A stretch of DNA of 64,000 nt from Bacilli bacterium (GTDB taxonomy: Bacteria > Bacillota_I > Bacilli_A > RF39 > UBA660): assembly GCA_017627015.1 (NCBI GenBank), contig JAGAHP010000006.1, forward strand, positions 1 through 64,000. Direction: 5' to 3'. This document shows positions 24,439 through 34,085 of this stretch, piece by piece (the first letter of the stretch is position 1; each line of letters opens with the position of its first letter). The notes beneath the pieces were generated by a model. That model saw only the letters and a program-made list of their open reading frames with translations, was not told the DNA's origin and searched no databases. The translations under genes were made by a program, and so were the position numbers.

Positions 24439-25858
24439 CTAAAACTCCATCTAAACTCCATGTTTTAGCTTCAGTAATTTTTACATTTACAATTTTTCCT
24501 ATATAATCTTTAGAACATTTTACATTAACTAACTTCATAGTATCAGTATAACCTGCGCACATATCTTCATTCTTTTCAGATACACCTTCTATTAAAACTG
24601 GTACAACTGTATTAACTACTTTTTCATTGCTTTCTTTATAATACTTATTAATTAGTTCATTTAATCTAGCAAGTCTTTTTTCTTTTTCTTCTAATGGTAC
24701 ATTATCTTCCATAGAAGCAGCGGGTGTATTTTCTCTTGGAGAATATATAAATGTATACGCACCATCATATTTACATTCATTTACTACATTTAATGTTTCT
24801 TCAAAATCTTCTTCTGTTTCACCAGGAAAACCTACAATTATATCAGTAGTAATAGTAGCGTTCTTAACTTTATCTTTTATCTTATGAAATAATTCTAAAT
24901 AACTTTCTTTAGTATAACGTCTTCCCATTAACTTTAATATTCTATCTGATCCAGATTGAACTGGTAAATGAATATATGGCATTACATTAGGATACTTCGC
25001 AATAACATCAATCATATCATCATTAAAGTCCCATGGATGAGATGTTACAAATCTAATTCTATCTATTCCAGTTTTCGCAACTTCTTCAAGTAGTTCTGCC
25101 ATAGTAATATTTTCATCTAAATCTTTACCATAAGCATTAACATTTTGTCCTAAAAGAGTTACCTCTTTGTAACCTAGTTTAATTAAATCATCTATTTCTT
25201 TTAATATATCTTCTTTTCTTCTACTTCTTTGTTTTCCTCTAGTAAAAGGTACAATGCAGTATGTACAAAACTTATCACAACCATACATAATATTAACAAA
25301 TGCTTTATACATACTATCTCTTTTAACAGGTAAATTTTCAATAATATCCCCTTCTTTAGAGAATACTTCAATTACTTGTTCATTTTTATCTATTGCTTCA
25401 CTTATTAATTTAGGTAAGTTATGAATATTATGAGTACCAAATACTACATCAACATATTTTTTCTTTCTTTCTAGTTCATTAACAACAGATACTTCTTGTG
25501 CCATACATCCACCAATTGCAAGTATTATATCTGGTCTTTTTTCTTTCATATGCTGAATTCTACCTACCATACCAAATACTTTGTTATGAGCGTTTTCTCT
25601 AATTGCGCATGTATTAAGTAATATTAGATCAGCCTTATCCATATTATCAGTTTCAGTAAATGACATATCTTCTAATATAGCTTTAATAGTTTCACTATCT
25701 CTTACATTAGCTTGACATCCATAAGTAATAATATGATATGTTTTACCTATTCCTAATTTACTTAAATCATTATCCATTATATATGCATCTGTTATTACTT
25801 TTACTTCTTCTTTAGTTCTTTTTCTAGCTTCTTGATAAGAAGGTTTTTTCTTTTCCAT
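24431..25858 (-). CDS. miaB: tRNA-2-methylthio-N6-dimethylallyladenosine synthase MiaB
   Basis: 475 residues with the three MiaB parts. The N-terminal UPF0004 domain has cysteines in YGCQANVRD, NTCAIRENA and GGCMAQ for the second cluster. The radical SAM domain has CDKFCTYCIVP (CX3CX2C), and a C-terminal TRAM domain follows. It adds a methylthio group to i6A37 of tRNAs that read UNN codons. I choose ATG 25858 because GGAGG lies just upstream; the frame extends only by a TTG further. It heads an operon with the ylbF-like gene. Confidence 0.96.
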   Translation of the reverse strand: MEKKKPSYQEARKRTKEEVKVITDAYIMDNDLSKLGIGKTYHIITYGCQANVRDSETIKAILEDMSFTETDNMDKADLILLNTCAIRENAHNKVFGMVGRIQHMKEKRPDIILAIGGCMAQEVSVVNELERKKKYVDVVFGTHNIHNLPKLISEAIDKNEQVIEVFSKEGDIIENLPVKRDSMYKAFVNIMYGCDKFCTYCIVPFTRGKQRSRRKEDILKEIDDLIKLGYKEVTLLGQNVNAYGKDLDENITMAELLEEVAKTGIDRIRFVTSHPWDFNDDMIDVIAKYPNVMPYIHLPVQSGSDRILKLMGRRYTKESYLELFHKIKDKVKNATITTDIIVGFPGETEEDFEETLNVVNECKYDGAYTFIYSPRENTPAASMEDNVPLEEKEKRLARLNELINKYYKESNEKVVNTVVPVLIEGVSEKNEDMCAGYTDTMKLVNVKCSKDYIGKIVNVKITEAKTWSLDGVLDE

Positions 25859-25881
25859 AAGTACCTCCAAATAACATAGGT

Positions 25882-25892
25882 ATTATATCATA
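25882..25892 (-). promoter_or_regulatory. Extended -10 promoter of miaB
   Basis: Minus strand TATGATATAAT overlapping the U-tract of the folD terminator. Confidence 0.65.
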
Positions 25893-25920
25893 AAAAAATA
25901 ACTTAATAAATAAGTTATTT
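25891..25920 (-). terminator. Terminator after folD
   Basis: Minus strand AATAACTTA / TAAGTTATT stem with TTTA loop and T run; overlaps the folD stop. Confidence 0.7.
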
Positions 25921-26739
25921 TTGTTTTTTATATGCATCATATAGATTTTCAAACAAAGAAATAACTGTCATAGGACCTACTCCACCAGGTACTTTAGTAA
26001 TATAATCACATTTACTTTTTACATCTTCAAAATATACATCACCAAAAATTTGACCACATTCAACATTTATTCCTGCATCTACAACAACTGCATTATTTTT
26101 AACATAACTTTTATCAATTACATCTCTTTTACCTATTCCAGTAATTAATATATGACTATTTTTACATATCTTTTTAATATCTTTTGTAGAATGACCTACC
26201 ATATTAACATCTATACCTTTATTAGTTAAATAATAATATAATGGTTTACCAATTAATTTACTTCTATTTATTATTGTTACTTTTTTATCTTTAAAATCTA
26301 TACCATAATAAGATAGTAAACTAAGTATACCTCTAACAGTTCCTGGAATATAACATTCTTTATTGTTAATTAGATTGCTCATATTTTTATCTGTTAAACC
26401 ATCTACATCTTTAACTAAAGATATAGAATTTAATATCTTGTCATCATCTAAATGATTATATAATGGTAATTCCACAATTATTCCTGTTACATCTTTATCA
26501 TTATTAAAACCTACAATGTCTTTAATAATCTTATCATTAGTAACATCTTCTTTATATTCTTTTAATTCTACTTCTATGCCTAAATCTAGACACTTCTTAA
26601 CCTTTTGATAAATATATTTATCTGACTCTTTAGAATCACTTGCTTTTATAATAACAAGTTTCATTTTATCTTTAATAAGTTTTTTTAGCTTAGTTTCATG
26701 TTCCTTACTAACTAATTTTCCATCCAATAATTTATACAT
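25915..26739 (-). CDS. folD: FolD bifunctional methylene-THF dehydrogenase/cyclohydrolase
   Basis: 274 residues, slightly shorter than most FolD. The nucleotide-binding Rossmann part has INRSKLIGKPLYYYL and the C-terminal signature PGGVGPMTVISLFEN is intact. The N-terminal catalytic lobe includes IIVELPLYNHLDDDKILNSI and VDGLTDKNM. It interconverts 5,10-methylene- and 10-formyl-THF. It lies 4 bases behind the cysteine-rich 26744 gene, with which it is probably co-transcribed. Confidence 0.95.
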   Translation of the reverse strand: MYKLLDGKLVSKEHETKLKKLIKDKMKLVIIKASDSKESDKYIYQKVKKCLDLGIEVELKEYKEDVTNDKIIKDIVGFNNDKDVTGIIVELPLYNHLDDDKILNSISLVKDVDGLTDKNMSNLINNKECYIPGTVRGILSLLSYYGIDFKDKKVTIINRSKLIGKPLYYYLTNKGIDVNMVGHSTKDIKKICKNSHILITGIGKRDVIDKSYVKNNAVVVDAGINVECGQIFGDVYFEDVKSKCDYITKVPGGVGPMTVISLFENLYDAYKKQK

Positions 26740-26743
26740 CTAA

Positions 26744-27322
26744 TCATTCCTTTATATAAAAATCATTTGCAAGTAATCTTTTCATAACTATTTCTTTAGG
26801 TGTCCAAAAACTACACTCTAATATATATTTTTGGTTTCTATTAAAGAAATATTTTATTAATACATAATCATTTATTCTTTGCCTAATACCTTTTTCTTTA
26901 TATAGAAATGGACAAGTAAATAATTTACATGCCATACATGTTTTCATAGTACATTCGCTATTAATTAGGTATTTACACTTACCTCTGCCTTTCCACTCAC
27001 AGCATCCATTCTTATGATTTGGATTTTCTTTTTTAAAACGAATACATACATCATTTTCAAATTCACAATAGTTTTCATTACATATTCTATCATCCAATAT
27101 TTTACATACTGTATCATAAATATAATTATATCTTTTTTCTTTTGTCTTTATATTAATCGCAGTCTTTATCATATCTAGATCATCATTTTTATAATCACAA
27201 ACTAGTTTTAAATTTTTCTTATCACATAATCTAATTAATTTCTTTGTCTTTTTAATAGTTTTATCTAAGTTTTCATCATTAACAAATAATACTAATTTAT
27301 TATCTTTTATTTCATACTTCAT
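26744..27322 (-). CDS. Cysteine-rich conserved hypothetical protein
   Basis: 192 residues. At least thirteen cysteines cluster in residues 88-140: ICNENYC, DVCIRFKK, NGCCEWKGRGKCKYL, ECTMKTCMACKLFTCPFL. The spacing suggests several metal sites, either Fe-S or zinc. I recognise the GCC...CK...CxxC...CKLFxC type pattern from uncharacterised Bacillota proteins but no function. Its placement directly before folD could hint at one-carbon metabolism, by position only. Confidence 0.7.
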   Translation of the reverse strand: MKYEIKDNKLVLFVNDENLDKTIKKTKKLIRLCDKKNLKLVCDYKNDDLDMIKTAINIKTKEKRYNYIYDTVCKILDDRICNENYCEFENDVCIRFKKENPNHKNGCCEWKGRGKCKYLINSECTMKTCMACKLFTCPFLYKEKGIRQRINDYVLIKYFFNRNQKYILECSFWTPKEIVMKRLLANDFYIKE

Positions 27323-27343
27323 AAGAATACCTCTATCTAATTA

Positions 27344-27375
27344 TAAAAAAAAAGAAGATTAAAATCAATCTTCTT
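27344..27375 (-). terminator. Terminator after the DUF3592 gene
   Basis: Minus strand AAGAAGATT / AATCTTCTT stem with GATTTT loop and nine T. Confidence 0.8.
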
Positions 27376-27841
27376 ATAAAATTATTAAAAATAGTAATCC
27401 AAATACAATAAAGAAAGCGGAAAAACATAAGAAAACTATTGTTAATGCATCTAATCCATCTGATCTTCCTGGGACAACAATAAACGATTTTTTTGGATTT
27501 TTTTCATCATAGTATACATCTACTGTTTTACCTAGATCGTGATTAAAAACACTCTTAGTCACTGCAGGATCTTCTGCACGTGAATATTTTTTTCCATTAA
27601 CTTCATACTCATATATTCTATGAACCATAGAATAATAAGCATTACCATATCCTAATTTTGCATTTGGATTCTTACCATGATTATAATTATATCCATTCAT
27701 TGCAGATGAAGTTATTACTCCTGTTGTATGACAATATTTTGAAAATTTATTCTTTTTATCTTGATTAGTAATATATATAACTAATGTTAAGAATAAAAAC
27801 AAAAATCCCATTGCCAAAAATGCCACAGAAAAAGTGTTCAT
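27374..27841 (-). CDS. DUF3592-family membrane protein
   Basis: 155 residues with two membrane segments flanking a soluble domain. The domain carries the DUF3592 landmarks: HRIYEYEVNGKKYSRAED, GKTVDVYYDEKNPKKSFI. It should span the membrane twice with the domain on one side. Function unknown. It lies 10 bases downstream of serS, so it may be in the serine T-box operon, ended by the terminator here. Confidence 0.82.
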   Translation of the reverse strand: MNTFSVAFLAMGFLFLFLTLVIYITNQDKKNKFSKYCHTTGVITSSAMNGYNYNHGKNPNAKLGYGNAYYSMVHRIYEYEVNGKKYSRAEDPAVTKSVFNHDLGKTVDVYYDEKNPKKSFIVVPGRSDGLDALTIVFLCFSAFFIVFGLLFLIIL

Positions 27842-27850
27842 AATAACCTC

Positions 27851-29143
27851 CTACTTATTATTTGGTATTATTTTTTCTACTCCACCCATATAAGGTCTTA
27901 GAGCTTCTGGAATTTTTACTGATCCATCAGCTTGTAAGTTATTTTCTAAGAACGCAATTAACATTCTTGGTGGAGCGATAACTGTATTATTTAAAGTATG
28001 CGCAAATACTTTATTACCATCTTTATCTTTATATCTGATACCTAATCTTCTAGCTTGAGCATCAGTCAAGTTAGAACATGATCCAACTTCAAAATAAGTT
28101 TTTTGTCTTGGACTCCATGCCTCAACATCACATGATCTATACTTAAGATCAGCAAGATCTCCTGTACAACATACTAGTTTTCTTACAGGTATATCTAATG
28201 TTCTAAATAATTCAACTGTATAGTTAAGCATTTTTTCATACCAAGCTTCAGAGTCTTCTGGCTTACAAATAACAATCATTTCTTGTTTTTCAAATTGATG
28301 TATTCTATAAACTCCTCTTTCTTCTATACCATGCGCACCAACTTCTTTTCTAAAGCATGGTGAATAACTAGTCATAGTTATAGGAAGTTCTTCTTCTTTT
28401 AACATTTGATCTTTGAACTTCGCAATCATACTGTGTTCTGAAGTACCTATTAAATATAGATCTTCTCCTTCAATTTTATACATCATTGCTTCTTTTTCTT
28501 CAAAAGACATAACTCCATTAACAGCGTCACTTCTAATCATAAATGGTGGAATGCAGTATGTGAATCCTTTATTAATCATAAAGTCTCTAGCATAACTTAA
28601 ACAAGCGCTATGAAGTCTTGCTATATCACCAACTAAATAATAGAAACCATTACCAGATACTCTAGCAGCAGCTTCTTTATCAAGTCCACTAAAACTTGCC
28701 ATAATATCTGCGTGATATGGAACTTCAAAATCAGGAACTACTGGTTCACCAATATGTTCTATATCTACATTTTTACTATCATCTTCACCAACTGGTACAT
28801 CATCTGCAACTATGTTTGGAATTAAATACATTATTTCTTTAATTTCTTTTTCATAGTTTGCTTCTTTTTCTTCTAAATCTTTTAATTCATCATTAATCTT
28901 AGTTACTTTGTCTTTTAAAGCAAGACCTTCTTCTTTCTTACCTTCTCTCATCAAAGCACCAATATTATCACTTATTTCATTTCTTTCTTTTCTATAATTA
29001 TCAGCTTTAACTTTTATTTCTCTATATTCTTCATCTAATTTAATTACTTTATCAACTAATTCCAATTTATGATCTTGGAATTTCTTCTTAATGTTTTCTT
29101 TTACCTTATCAGGATTTTCTCTTACAAATTTAATATCTAACAT
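27851..29143 (-). CDS. serS: Seryl-tRNA synthetase
   Basis: 430 residues, the usual length. The N-terminal long coiled-coil arm (about 30-105, KVIKLDEEYREIKVKADNYR) binds the tRNA-Ser variable arm. The class II core has motif 2 FRKEVGAHG and motif 3 near NNTVIAPPRMLIAFLENN. It charges tRNA-Ser and also tRNA-Sec. It is expressed behind a DUF1653 gene under a serine T-box (specifier UCU). Confidence 0.97.
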   Translation of the reverse strand: MLDIKFVRENPDKVKENIKKKFQDHKLELVDKVIKLDEEYREIKVKADNYRKERNEISDNIGALMREGKKEEGLALKDKVTKINDELKDLEEKEANYEKEIKEIMYLIPNIVADDVPVGEDDSKNVDIEHIGEPVVPDFEVPYHADIMASFSGLDKEAAARVSGNGFYYLVGDIARLHSACLSYARDFMINKGFTYCIPPFMIRSDAVNGVMSFEEKEAMMYKIEGEDLYLIGTSEHSMIAKFKDQMLKEEELPITMTSYSPCFRKEVGAHGIEERGVYRIHQFEKQEMIVICKPEDSEAWYEKMLNYTVELFRTLDIPVRKLVCCTGDLADLKYRSCDVEAWSPRQKTYFEVGSCSNLTDAQARRLGIRYKDKDGNKVFAHTLNNTVIAPPRMLIAFLENNLQADGSVKIPEALRPYMGGVEKIIPNNK

Positions 29144-29155
29144 AATTATTCCTCC

Positions 29156-29458
29156 TTATCTTTTTAATTTTTTTACTTTTTCAAATCTGTATTTTTGTTT
29201 GATTTCTGGATATTTTTCATGATCAACTTCTGACATAAACATATCTAGTGGTCTAGCTGCGTAATCTACTCCATCAACGCATTCTGTTTCATATAATGGT
29301 TTATATATCATTAATTCTTCTTTTGTTTCAGTGTGTCTTGATGTACCAATTATCTCATACAGATATGCATTTGGATCATCTTGTAACCTTTCCTCCGATA
29401 GAGTTTCTCTCTTAAAGTGTTTAACTATATCCCCTGTTTCAAATTTTCTTTCTTCCAT
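29156..29458 (-). CDS. DUF1653-family protein
   Basis: 100 residues matching DUF1653: [10 protein letters not shown] at the start, [23 protein letters not shown] in the middle, and [17 protein letters not shown]. Function unknown. It is the first gene after the serine T-box and 12 bases before serS. So serine starvation should induce it together with serS. Confidence 0.88.
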   Translation of the reverse strand: MEERKFETGDIVKHFKRETLSEERLQDDPNAYLYEIIGTSRHTETKEELMIYKPLYETECVDGVDYAARPLDMFMSEVDHEKYPEIKQKYRFEKVKKLKR

Positions 29459-29476
29459 ATTATTTCCTCCTTAAAC

Positions 29477-29672
29477 ATAAAAAGGATGGTGCCATAGACA
29501 AGGAGTCTATAGACGGTACCATCCTTTATTTAACTTAATTTAATAACGGTTTTAACCGGGCAGTATTAGTGCCGCTAATAGGTAGATTCATAAAACATTT
29601 ATATTAACTTTCACCAACCGTTAATTCTCTTGCTTATAAATCGTTTTATTACTAGTCCTATATCTTCGCTTT
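29477..29672 (-). promoter_or_regulatory. Serine T-box riboswitch
   Basis: The minus strand carries the full T-box set. Stem I has the AGTA loop, the distal GGTTGGTGAAAG bulge and the specifier loop GAA-TCT-A (UCU, Ser). The antiterminator core is AAAGGATGGTACCG (29514-29527). The terminator stem GGATGG...CCATCC is followed by a T run. Uncharged tRNA-Ser should allow readthrough into the DUF1653 gene and serS. The specifier agrees with the downstream synthetase, which supports the call. Confidence 0.92.
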
Positions 29673-29678
29673 AAATAA

Positions 29679-29707
29679 ATTTTATTACAAAACTAATTTA
29701 TAGTCAA
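29679..29707 (-). promoter_or_regulatory. Promoter of the serine T-box operon
   Basis: Minus strand TTGACT, 17-base spacer, TAAAAT; start of transcription near 29672. Confidence 0.75.
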
Positions 29708-29709
29708 TA

Positions 29710-29973
29710 CTATTTTTTTAATACTAGTTTTTTTCCTTCTTTATTAGGATCTATTTCATAATTACCAAGTCTTATATCTTCTTTAGCTTTTAGTTTTTCT
29801 CCAAGTAAACTTTCAAAAGCACCAGAAAATCCTAACATAGTAGCAGTCACATATGTTGCTGGATTATGAATAGCAATTAGATTAAGACCTAGAATAACTG
29901 TTCCTGATATCATTGAAAAATTTCCAATTGTTTCAAGACTAGCGTACAATTTTCTTCTCTTTGTTGTTCTCAT
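29710..29973 (-). CDS. Small hypothetical membrane protein
   Basis: 87 residues with one or two membrane segments (about 18-58, ISGTVILGLNLIAI and ATYVTATMLGF) between basic ends. No family recognised. It lies 10 bases behind topA and so is probably co-transcribed; its relation to topoisomerase is unclear. Confidence 0.6.
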   Translation of the reverse strand: MRTTKRRKLYASLETIGNFSMISGTVILGLNLIAIHNPATYVTATMLGFSGAFESLLGEKLKAKEDIRLGNYEIDPNKEGKKLVLKK

Positions 29974-29982
29974 ATTTTTCTC

Positions 29983-32010
29983 CTACTTTGTATAATCACA
30001 AGATGAACATTTAATACCGCCATCTTTTTCAACAAGCATACTATTACATTCTGGGCATTTTTCACCTACTGGTTTATCCCAATATGCTTCTTTACATTTA
30101 GGAAAGTTAGAACATCCATAGAATACTTTACCTTTTCTAGTAGTTCTTTCTACTATCTTACTTCCACATTTAATGCAGTCACATACTTCTACTGCTGGTG
30201 CTTTTTCTTTTTCTTCTTTTTTAATATATTTACATGTTGGATAATTAGAACAAGCGACAAATTCACCATATCTACCTTTTCTAATTACTAAATCATGTCC
30301 ACATTCTGGACAAACTTCTCCAGTTTTTTCTGCTTCTTTCTTTTCCATATTATCAAATGCATTTTCTACCATTGGTTCAAACCTCCTAAAGAATGTATCT
30401 AGTAATTCATTCCATACTACATTTCCATTAGCAATATTATCTAAATCATCTTCCATTTTAGCAGTATATTTAACATTTATTAAATCACTAAAGAATTCTT
30501 GTAATTTTTTATTTGTTTCTATTCCAATTTCAGTTGGATAGAATTTCTTTTCTTTTAATTTTACATAACCTCTATCTACTATTGTAGACATAGTTGCCGC
30601 ATATGTTGATGGTCTACCTATACCAAGATCTTCCATCTCTTTAATTAATTTAGCTTCAGTATATCTTGCTGGTGGCTCTGTAAAGTGTTGTTTTAATTCT
30701 ACATTATCTGTTTCTAATGATTTACCATCAATACTTGGTAACTCTTTATCTTCACTCTTTTCAAAGTCTTTATAAGCTTTTAAATAACCATCAAAAGTTG
30801 TTACTGTACCTGTTGCTTTAAACTTATAATCATTATTATCTAATATTAAAGTAGTTACTTTTTGTTTAGCTTCTTTCATTAAAGATGCTAGTGCTCTATA
30901 GTAAATAAGATTATATAATTTAAATTCATCATTTGTTAAATAATTTTTAATCTTTTCTGGTGTTCTAAGTATGCTAGATGGTCTAATAGCTTCATGAGCA
31001 TCTTGTACATTTTCAGTTTTCTTACTAACTTTAACAGAACCAACATATTCTTTACCATATTCTGATTCAATATATTTATATGTTTCAGATATAAAATCAT
31101 TAGATAATCTAATAGAGTCTGTTCTCATATATGTAATAAGACCGACTGTTTCAGTACCTATATTTATACCTTCATATAGTTTTTGAGCTATACTCATAGT
31201 CTTTTTTGAATTAAAGTTTAATTTAACAATTGCATCTTGTTGTAATGTACTAGTTATATATGGAGGTTTAGATTGTTTCTTTTTATCTTTAGATTCTGTA
31301 CTTTCTAATACATACATTTCATCTAAAGAATCTTTAATCTTATTAGCTTCTTCTTCATTTTTTATTTCTATTTTCTTATCTTTATATTTAAATAATGAAG
31401 CATTAAAATTATCAAATAATGCATCGATAGTCCAATATTCTTCAGAAACAAATTTATTAATTTCTTCTTCTCTATCACAAATAAGTTTTAACGCAACTGA
31501 TTGTACTCTACCAGCACTTTTTCCACCAGTTTTAGATTGCATTAATTTACTTAATCTAAAACCAATAATTCTATCAAGTATTCTTCTAGTTTCTTGGCTA
31601 CGTACCATTAAATCATCTATTTTTCTAGCATGATTAAATGAATCAGTTACTGCACCTTTTGTAATTTCATTAAAAACAATTCTATCATAATCAGAATCTT
31701 TAAGTCCTAATTCATCTTTTAAGTGCCAAGAAATAGCTTCTCCTTCACGGTCTGGGTCGGTAGCTAGATATACTTTATCCGCAGCCTTAGCTTCTTTCTT
31801 TAAAGTACTAATATCTTTTGATTTACCTTTAATAGCTACATAGTTAGGTGTAAATCCATTATCTATATCTACTCCTAAACCAAATTTACCAGTAGTAGCT
31901 AAATCTCTAATATGACCTTTAGAAGATAATACTTTAAAGTCACTTCCTAAATATTTTTCTATTGTTTTACTTTTAGCTGGAGATTCCACTATAACTAAAT
32001 TCTTACTCAT
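29983..32010 (-). CDS. topA: DNA topoisomerase I
   Basis: 675 residues with a TOPRIM start (VIVESPAKSKTIEKYLG), DRE metal motif (ATDPDREGEAISWHL) and the active tyrosine in GLITYMRTDS (about residue 292). Three C-terminal zinc ribbons of the CPECxxx...C type follow; the last is truncated-like (CPECNSMLVEKDGGIKCSSC). It relaxes negative supercoils. It follows rnhB and rbgA, an order seen with small interruptions in Bacillus. Confidence 0.97.
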   Translation of the reverse strand: MSKNLVIVESPAKSKTIEKYLGSDFKVLSSKGHIRDLATTGKFGLGVDIDNGFTPNYVAIKGKSKDISTLKKEAKAADKVYLATDPDREGEAISWHLKDELGLKDSDYDRIVFNEITKGAVTDSFNHARKIDDLMVRSQETRRILDRIIGFRLSKLMQSKTGGKSAGRVQSVALKLICDREEEINKFVSEEYWTIDALFDNFNASLFKYKDKKIEIKNEEEANKIKDSLDEMYVLESTESKDKKKQSKPPYITSTLQQDAIVKLNFNSKKTMSIAQKLYEGINIGTETVGLITYMRTDSIRLSNDFISETYKYIESEYGKEYVGSVKVSKKTENVQDAHEAIRPSSILRTPEKIKNYLTNDEFKLYNLIYYRALASLMKEAKQKVTTLILDNNDYKFKATGTVTTFDGYLKAYKDFEKSEDKELPSIDGKSLETDNVELKQHFTEPPARYTEAKLIKEMEDLGIGRPSTYAATMSTIVDRGYVKLKEKKFYPTEIGIETNKKLQEFFSDLINVKYTAKMEDDLDNIANGNVVWNELLDTFFRRFEPMVENAFDNMEKKEAEKTGEVCPECGHDLVIRKGRYGEFVACSNYPTCKYIKKEEKEKAPAVEVCDCIKCGSKIVERTTRKGKVFYGCSNFPKCKEAYWDKPVGEKCPECNSMLVEKDGGIKCSSCDYTK

Positions 32011-32042
32011 AATTTTCCTCCTATATATAATATTATCCGTAA

Positions 32043-32666
32043 CTACTTTAAATTCCCCTGTTTTTCAATAATTTTTTTCACAGGGCCATAAGTTTTTCGG
32101 TACTCATCAAATATACCATATTTTTCGATTGCTTCCAAGTGTTTTTTTGTAGGATACCCTTTATGTGATGAAAAACCATACTCTGGATACTTTTTATCAA
32201 GTTCTAATAATAATCTATCTCTTGTTACTTTTGCGATGATGGATGCTGCGGCAATACTTATGCTTTTCGCATCACCTTTAATAATCTTTTCCACAGGAAT
32301 ATCAAGTGTTTTAATTTCCATCGCATCAGTAAGTAATACATCTATCTTTATCTTTTTATTTGCTTCTTTAAAACTTTCAATCATACCTTTTCTAGAAGCC
32401 TCTAATATATTTATTTCATCTATTTCTTTCGCACTAATTATTGATACACCAACAGATAATGCATCCTTCATAATTATATCATATAGTTTTTCTCTCTTTT
32501 TCTCAGTTAATTTTTTAGAATCATTTATTTCATCATTATTGTAATCATTAGGTAAAACTACACAAGCTGCCACAACTGGACCAACTAAAGGTCCTCTTCC
32601 TGCTTCGTCAGTACCCGCAATTACATTATATCCCATTTCTATATATTTATTCTCATACTCTCTCAT
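32043..32666 (-). CDS. rnhB: Ribonuclease HII
   Basis: 207 residues with the catalytic DEAGRGPLVGPVVAA (D, E) and later DAMEIKTLDIPVEKI, SIAAASIIAKVTRD and GYPTKKHLEAIEKYG. It removes RNA in DNA hybrids. The ATG at 32666 overlaps the rbgA stop region by 14 bases, so translation is coupled. It lies upstream of topA. Confidence 0.95.
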   Translation of the reverse strand: MREYENKYIEMGYNVIAGTDEAGRGPLVGPVVAACVVLPNDYNNDEINDSKKLTEKKREKLYDIIMKDALSVGVSIISAKEIDEINILEASRKGMIESFKEANKKIKIDVLLTDAMEIKTLDIPVEKIIKGDAKSISIAAASIIAKVTRDRLLLELDKKYPEYGFSSHKGYPTKKHLEAIEKYGIFDEYRKTYGPVKKIIEKQGNLK

Positions 32667-33516
32667 CAAACGTTACCTTACCTAAATATCCTTCTCTTAA
32701 ATCTCTTATAATTAAATTAGATACTTTATTATAATCAACTTCATTACCTCTAATAATGCATCCTCTTTTTCTTCCAATAAGCTCGTATGCATCAGTATAA
32801 TCATCTTCATCTAAATAGTCAAGTCCATATCTTTCAATTAATCTTTCAGGATAATTTTCATACATATATTTTAGTATATAACACGCAACTTCATCTATCG
32901 GAAGTATTTCATCTTTAATAGAAGAAAATGAAGCAAGATTTAACGCAACAGTTTGATTTTCTATTTTAGGCCATAAAATACCTGGAGTATCCATTAACTC
33001 TAACTTATCATTAATTCTAACCCAGCTGATAGATTTTGTAACCCCTGGCTTATCCCCTACGTTAGTTGCCTTCTTACCAGTAATCTTATTAATTAATGTG
33101 CTCTTTCCAACATTAGGAACGCCCATAATTAACGCTCTATATTTTCTTTGAAGCAAGCCTTTTTCTTCTCTTTTCTCATTTAATTCAGATAAAACAGAAT
33201 CAGTTAAATCAAATAACTTACCTAAACTTTTATCATTAATTAAATCTACCAAAAATACTTTATATCCCAAACTTTCATAATAACTAATCCATTTATTAGT
33301 TTTTTCTATATCACATAAATCTTTCTTAGTCATAATAATAACTTTAGGTTTATCTTTAATTAAATCATCTATATCCACTATTCTAGAAGAATATGGAATT
33401 CTAGCATCTACTACTTCGTATACTATATCTATTAACTTTAATTTTTCTCCTATTTCTCTTCTAGTTTTTGCCATATGACCAGGAAAAAAGTTTATATTAG
33501 TTTTATTTTCATTCAT
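32653..33516 (-). CDS. rbgA: Ribosome biogenesis GTPase RbgA (YlqF)
   Basis: 287 residues with the circularly permuted GTPase order: G4 TKKDL first, then G1 GVPNVGKSTL, and G3 DTPGI, plus a C-terminal helical domain. It assists late 50S assembly, notably around L16/L27 sites. Start chosen at ATG 33516 with AAAGGAGTTGAT upstream; a nearby TTG is less likely. In Bacillus the gene lies directly after rplS; here the two are about 7.5 kb apart. Confidence 0.93.
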   Translation of the reverse strand: MNENKTNINFFPGHMAKTRREIGEKLKLIDIVYEVVDARIPYSSRIVDIDDLIKDKPKVIIMTKKDLCDIEKTNKWISYYESLGYKVFLVDLINDKSLGKLFDLTDSVLSELNEKREEKGLLQRKYRALIMGVPNVGKSTLINKITGKKATNVGDKPGVTKSISWVRINDKLELMDTPGILWPKIENQTVALNLASFSSIKDEILPIDEVACYILKYMYENYPERLIERYGLDYLDEDDYTDAYELIGRKRGCIIRGNEVDYNKVSNLIIRDLREGYLGKVTFDERV

Positions 33517-33543
33517 TTGGATCAACTCCTTTTATTTTATTGC

Positions 33544-34014
33544 TTACTTTGTTATATTCAACTCATTTTCATGCTTTGAAAACGCATCAATTAATTCTTT
33601 TCCAAAAACATATATTTCTTTTCTCCATGGATGACCTAACATACCATATTTTAAATCTTTAGACACAAAGAAATAATAGTCGCCATTTGGATAATAACTT
33701 GGAAAATAAACCTCTACATCCCTATCATTATCATGATAATGATAATCTAATTCAATATTTTCACTTGGATTATACTCAAAACAATCATGATTCCAATCTA
33801 ATGCATATAAATCGTCTTCACTTATTTCTTTAAATATTGTATTTACTATTTTTTCTTGTTCTTCAGACCAAACTGAATTTAATTTATAACAAACATAATC
33901 AATATCAAATTTAAATGGATTAACATTTTGATCAACTGATGGATCAAATTTAAAATTGCTATATATATTATCCCATATATTTTTATATTCTTTATTATCT
34001 AATATTATTTTCAT
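33544..34014 (-). CDS. DUF2716-family protein
   Basis: 156 residues. Landmarks match DUF2716: IWDNIYSNFKF near the start, DDLYALDWNHDCFEYNP in the middle and NGDYYFFVSKDLKYGMLGHPWR near the end. Cytoplasmic, no signal. Function unknown; the family often appears as stand-alone immunity-like or accessory proteins. Ribosome site present. It sits next to rbgA but separated by 28 bases. Confidence 0.78.
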   Translation of the reverse strand: MKIILDNKEYKNIWDNIYSNFKFDPSVDQNVNPFKFDIDYVCYKLNSVWSEEQEKIVNTIFKEISEDDLYALDWNHDCFEYNPSENIELDYHYHDNDRDVEVYFPSYYPNGDYYFFVSKDLKYGMLGHPWRKEIYVFGKELIDAFSKHENELNITK

Positions 34015-34085
34015 ATTTTATCTCTCCTTTTTCTTACGGGGGTTAATCTCTTTAATCACCTTATTAATTCTTCAACTATTTTTTA

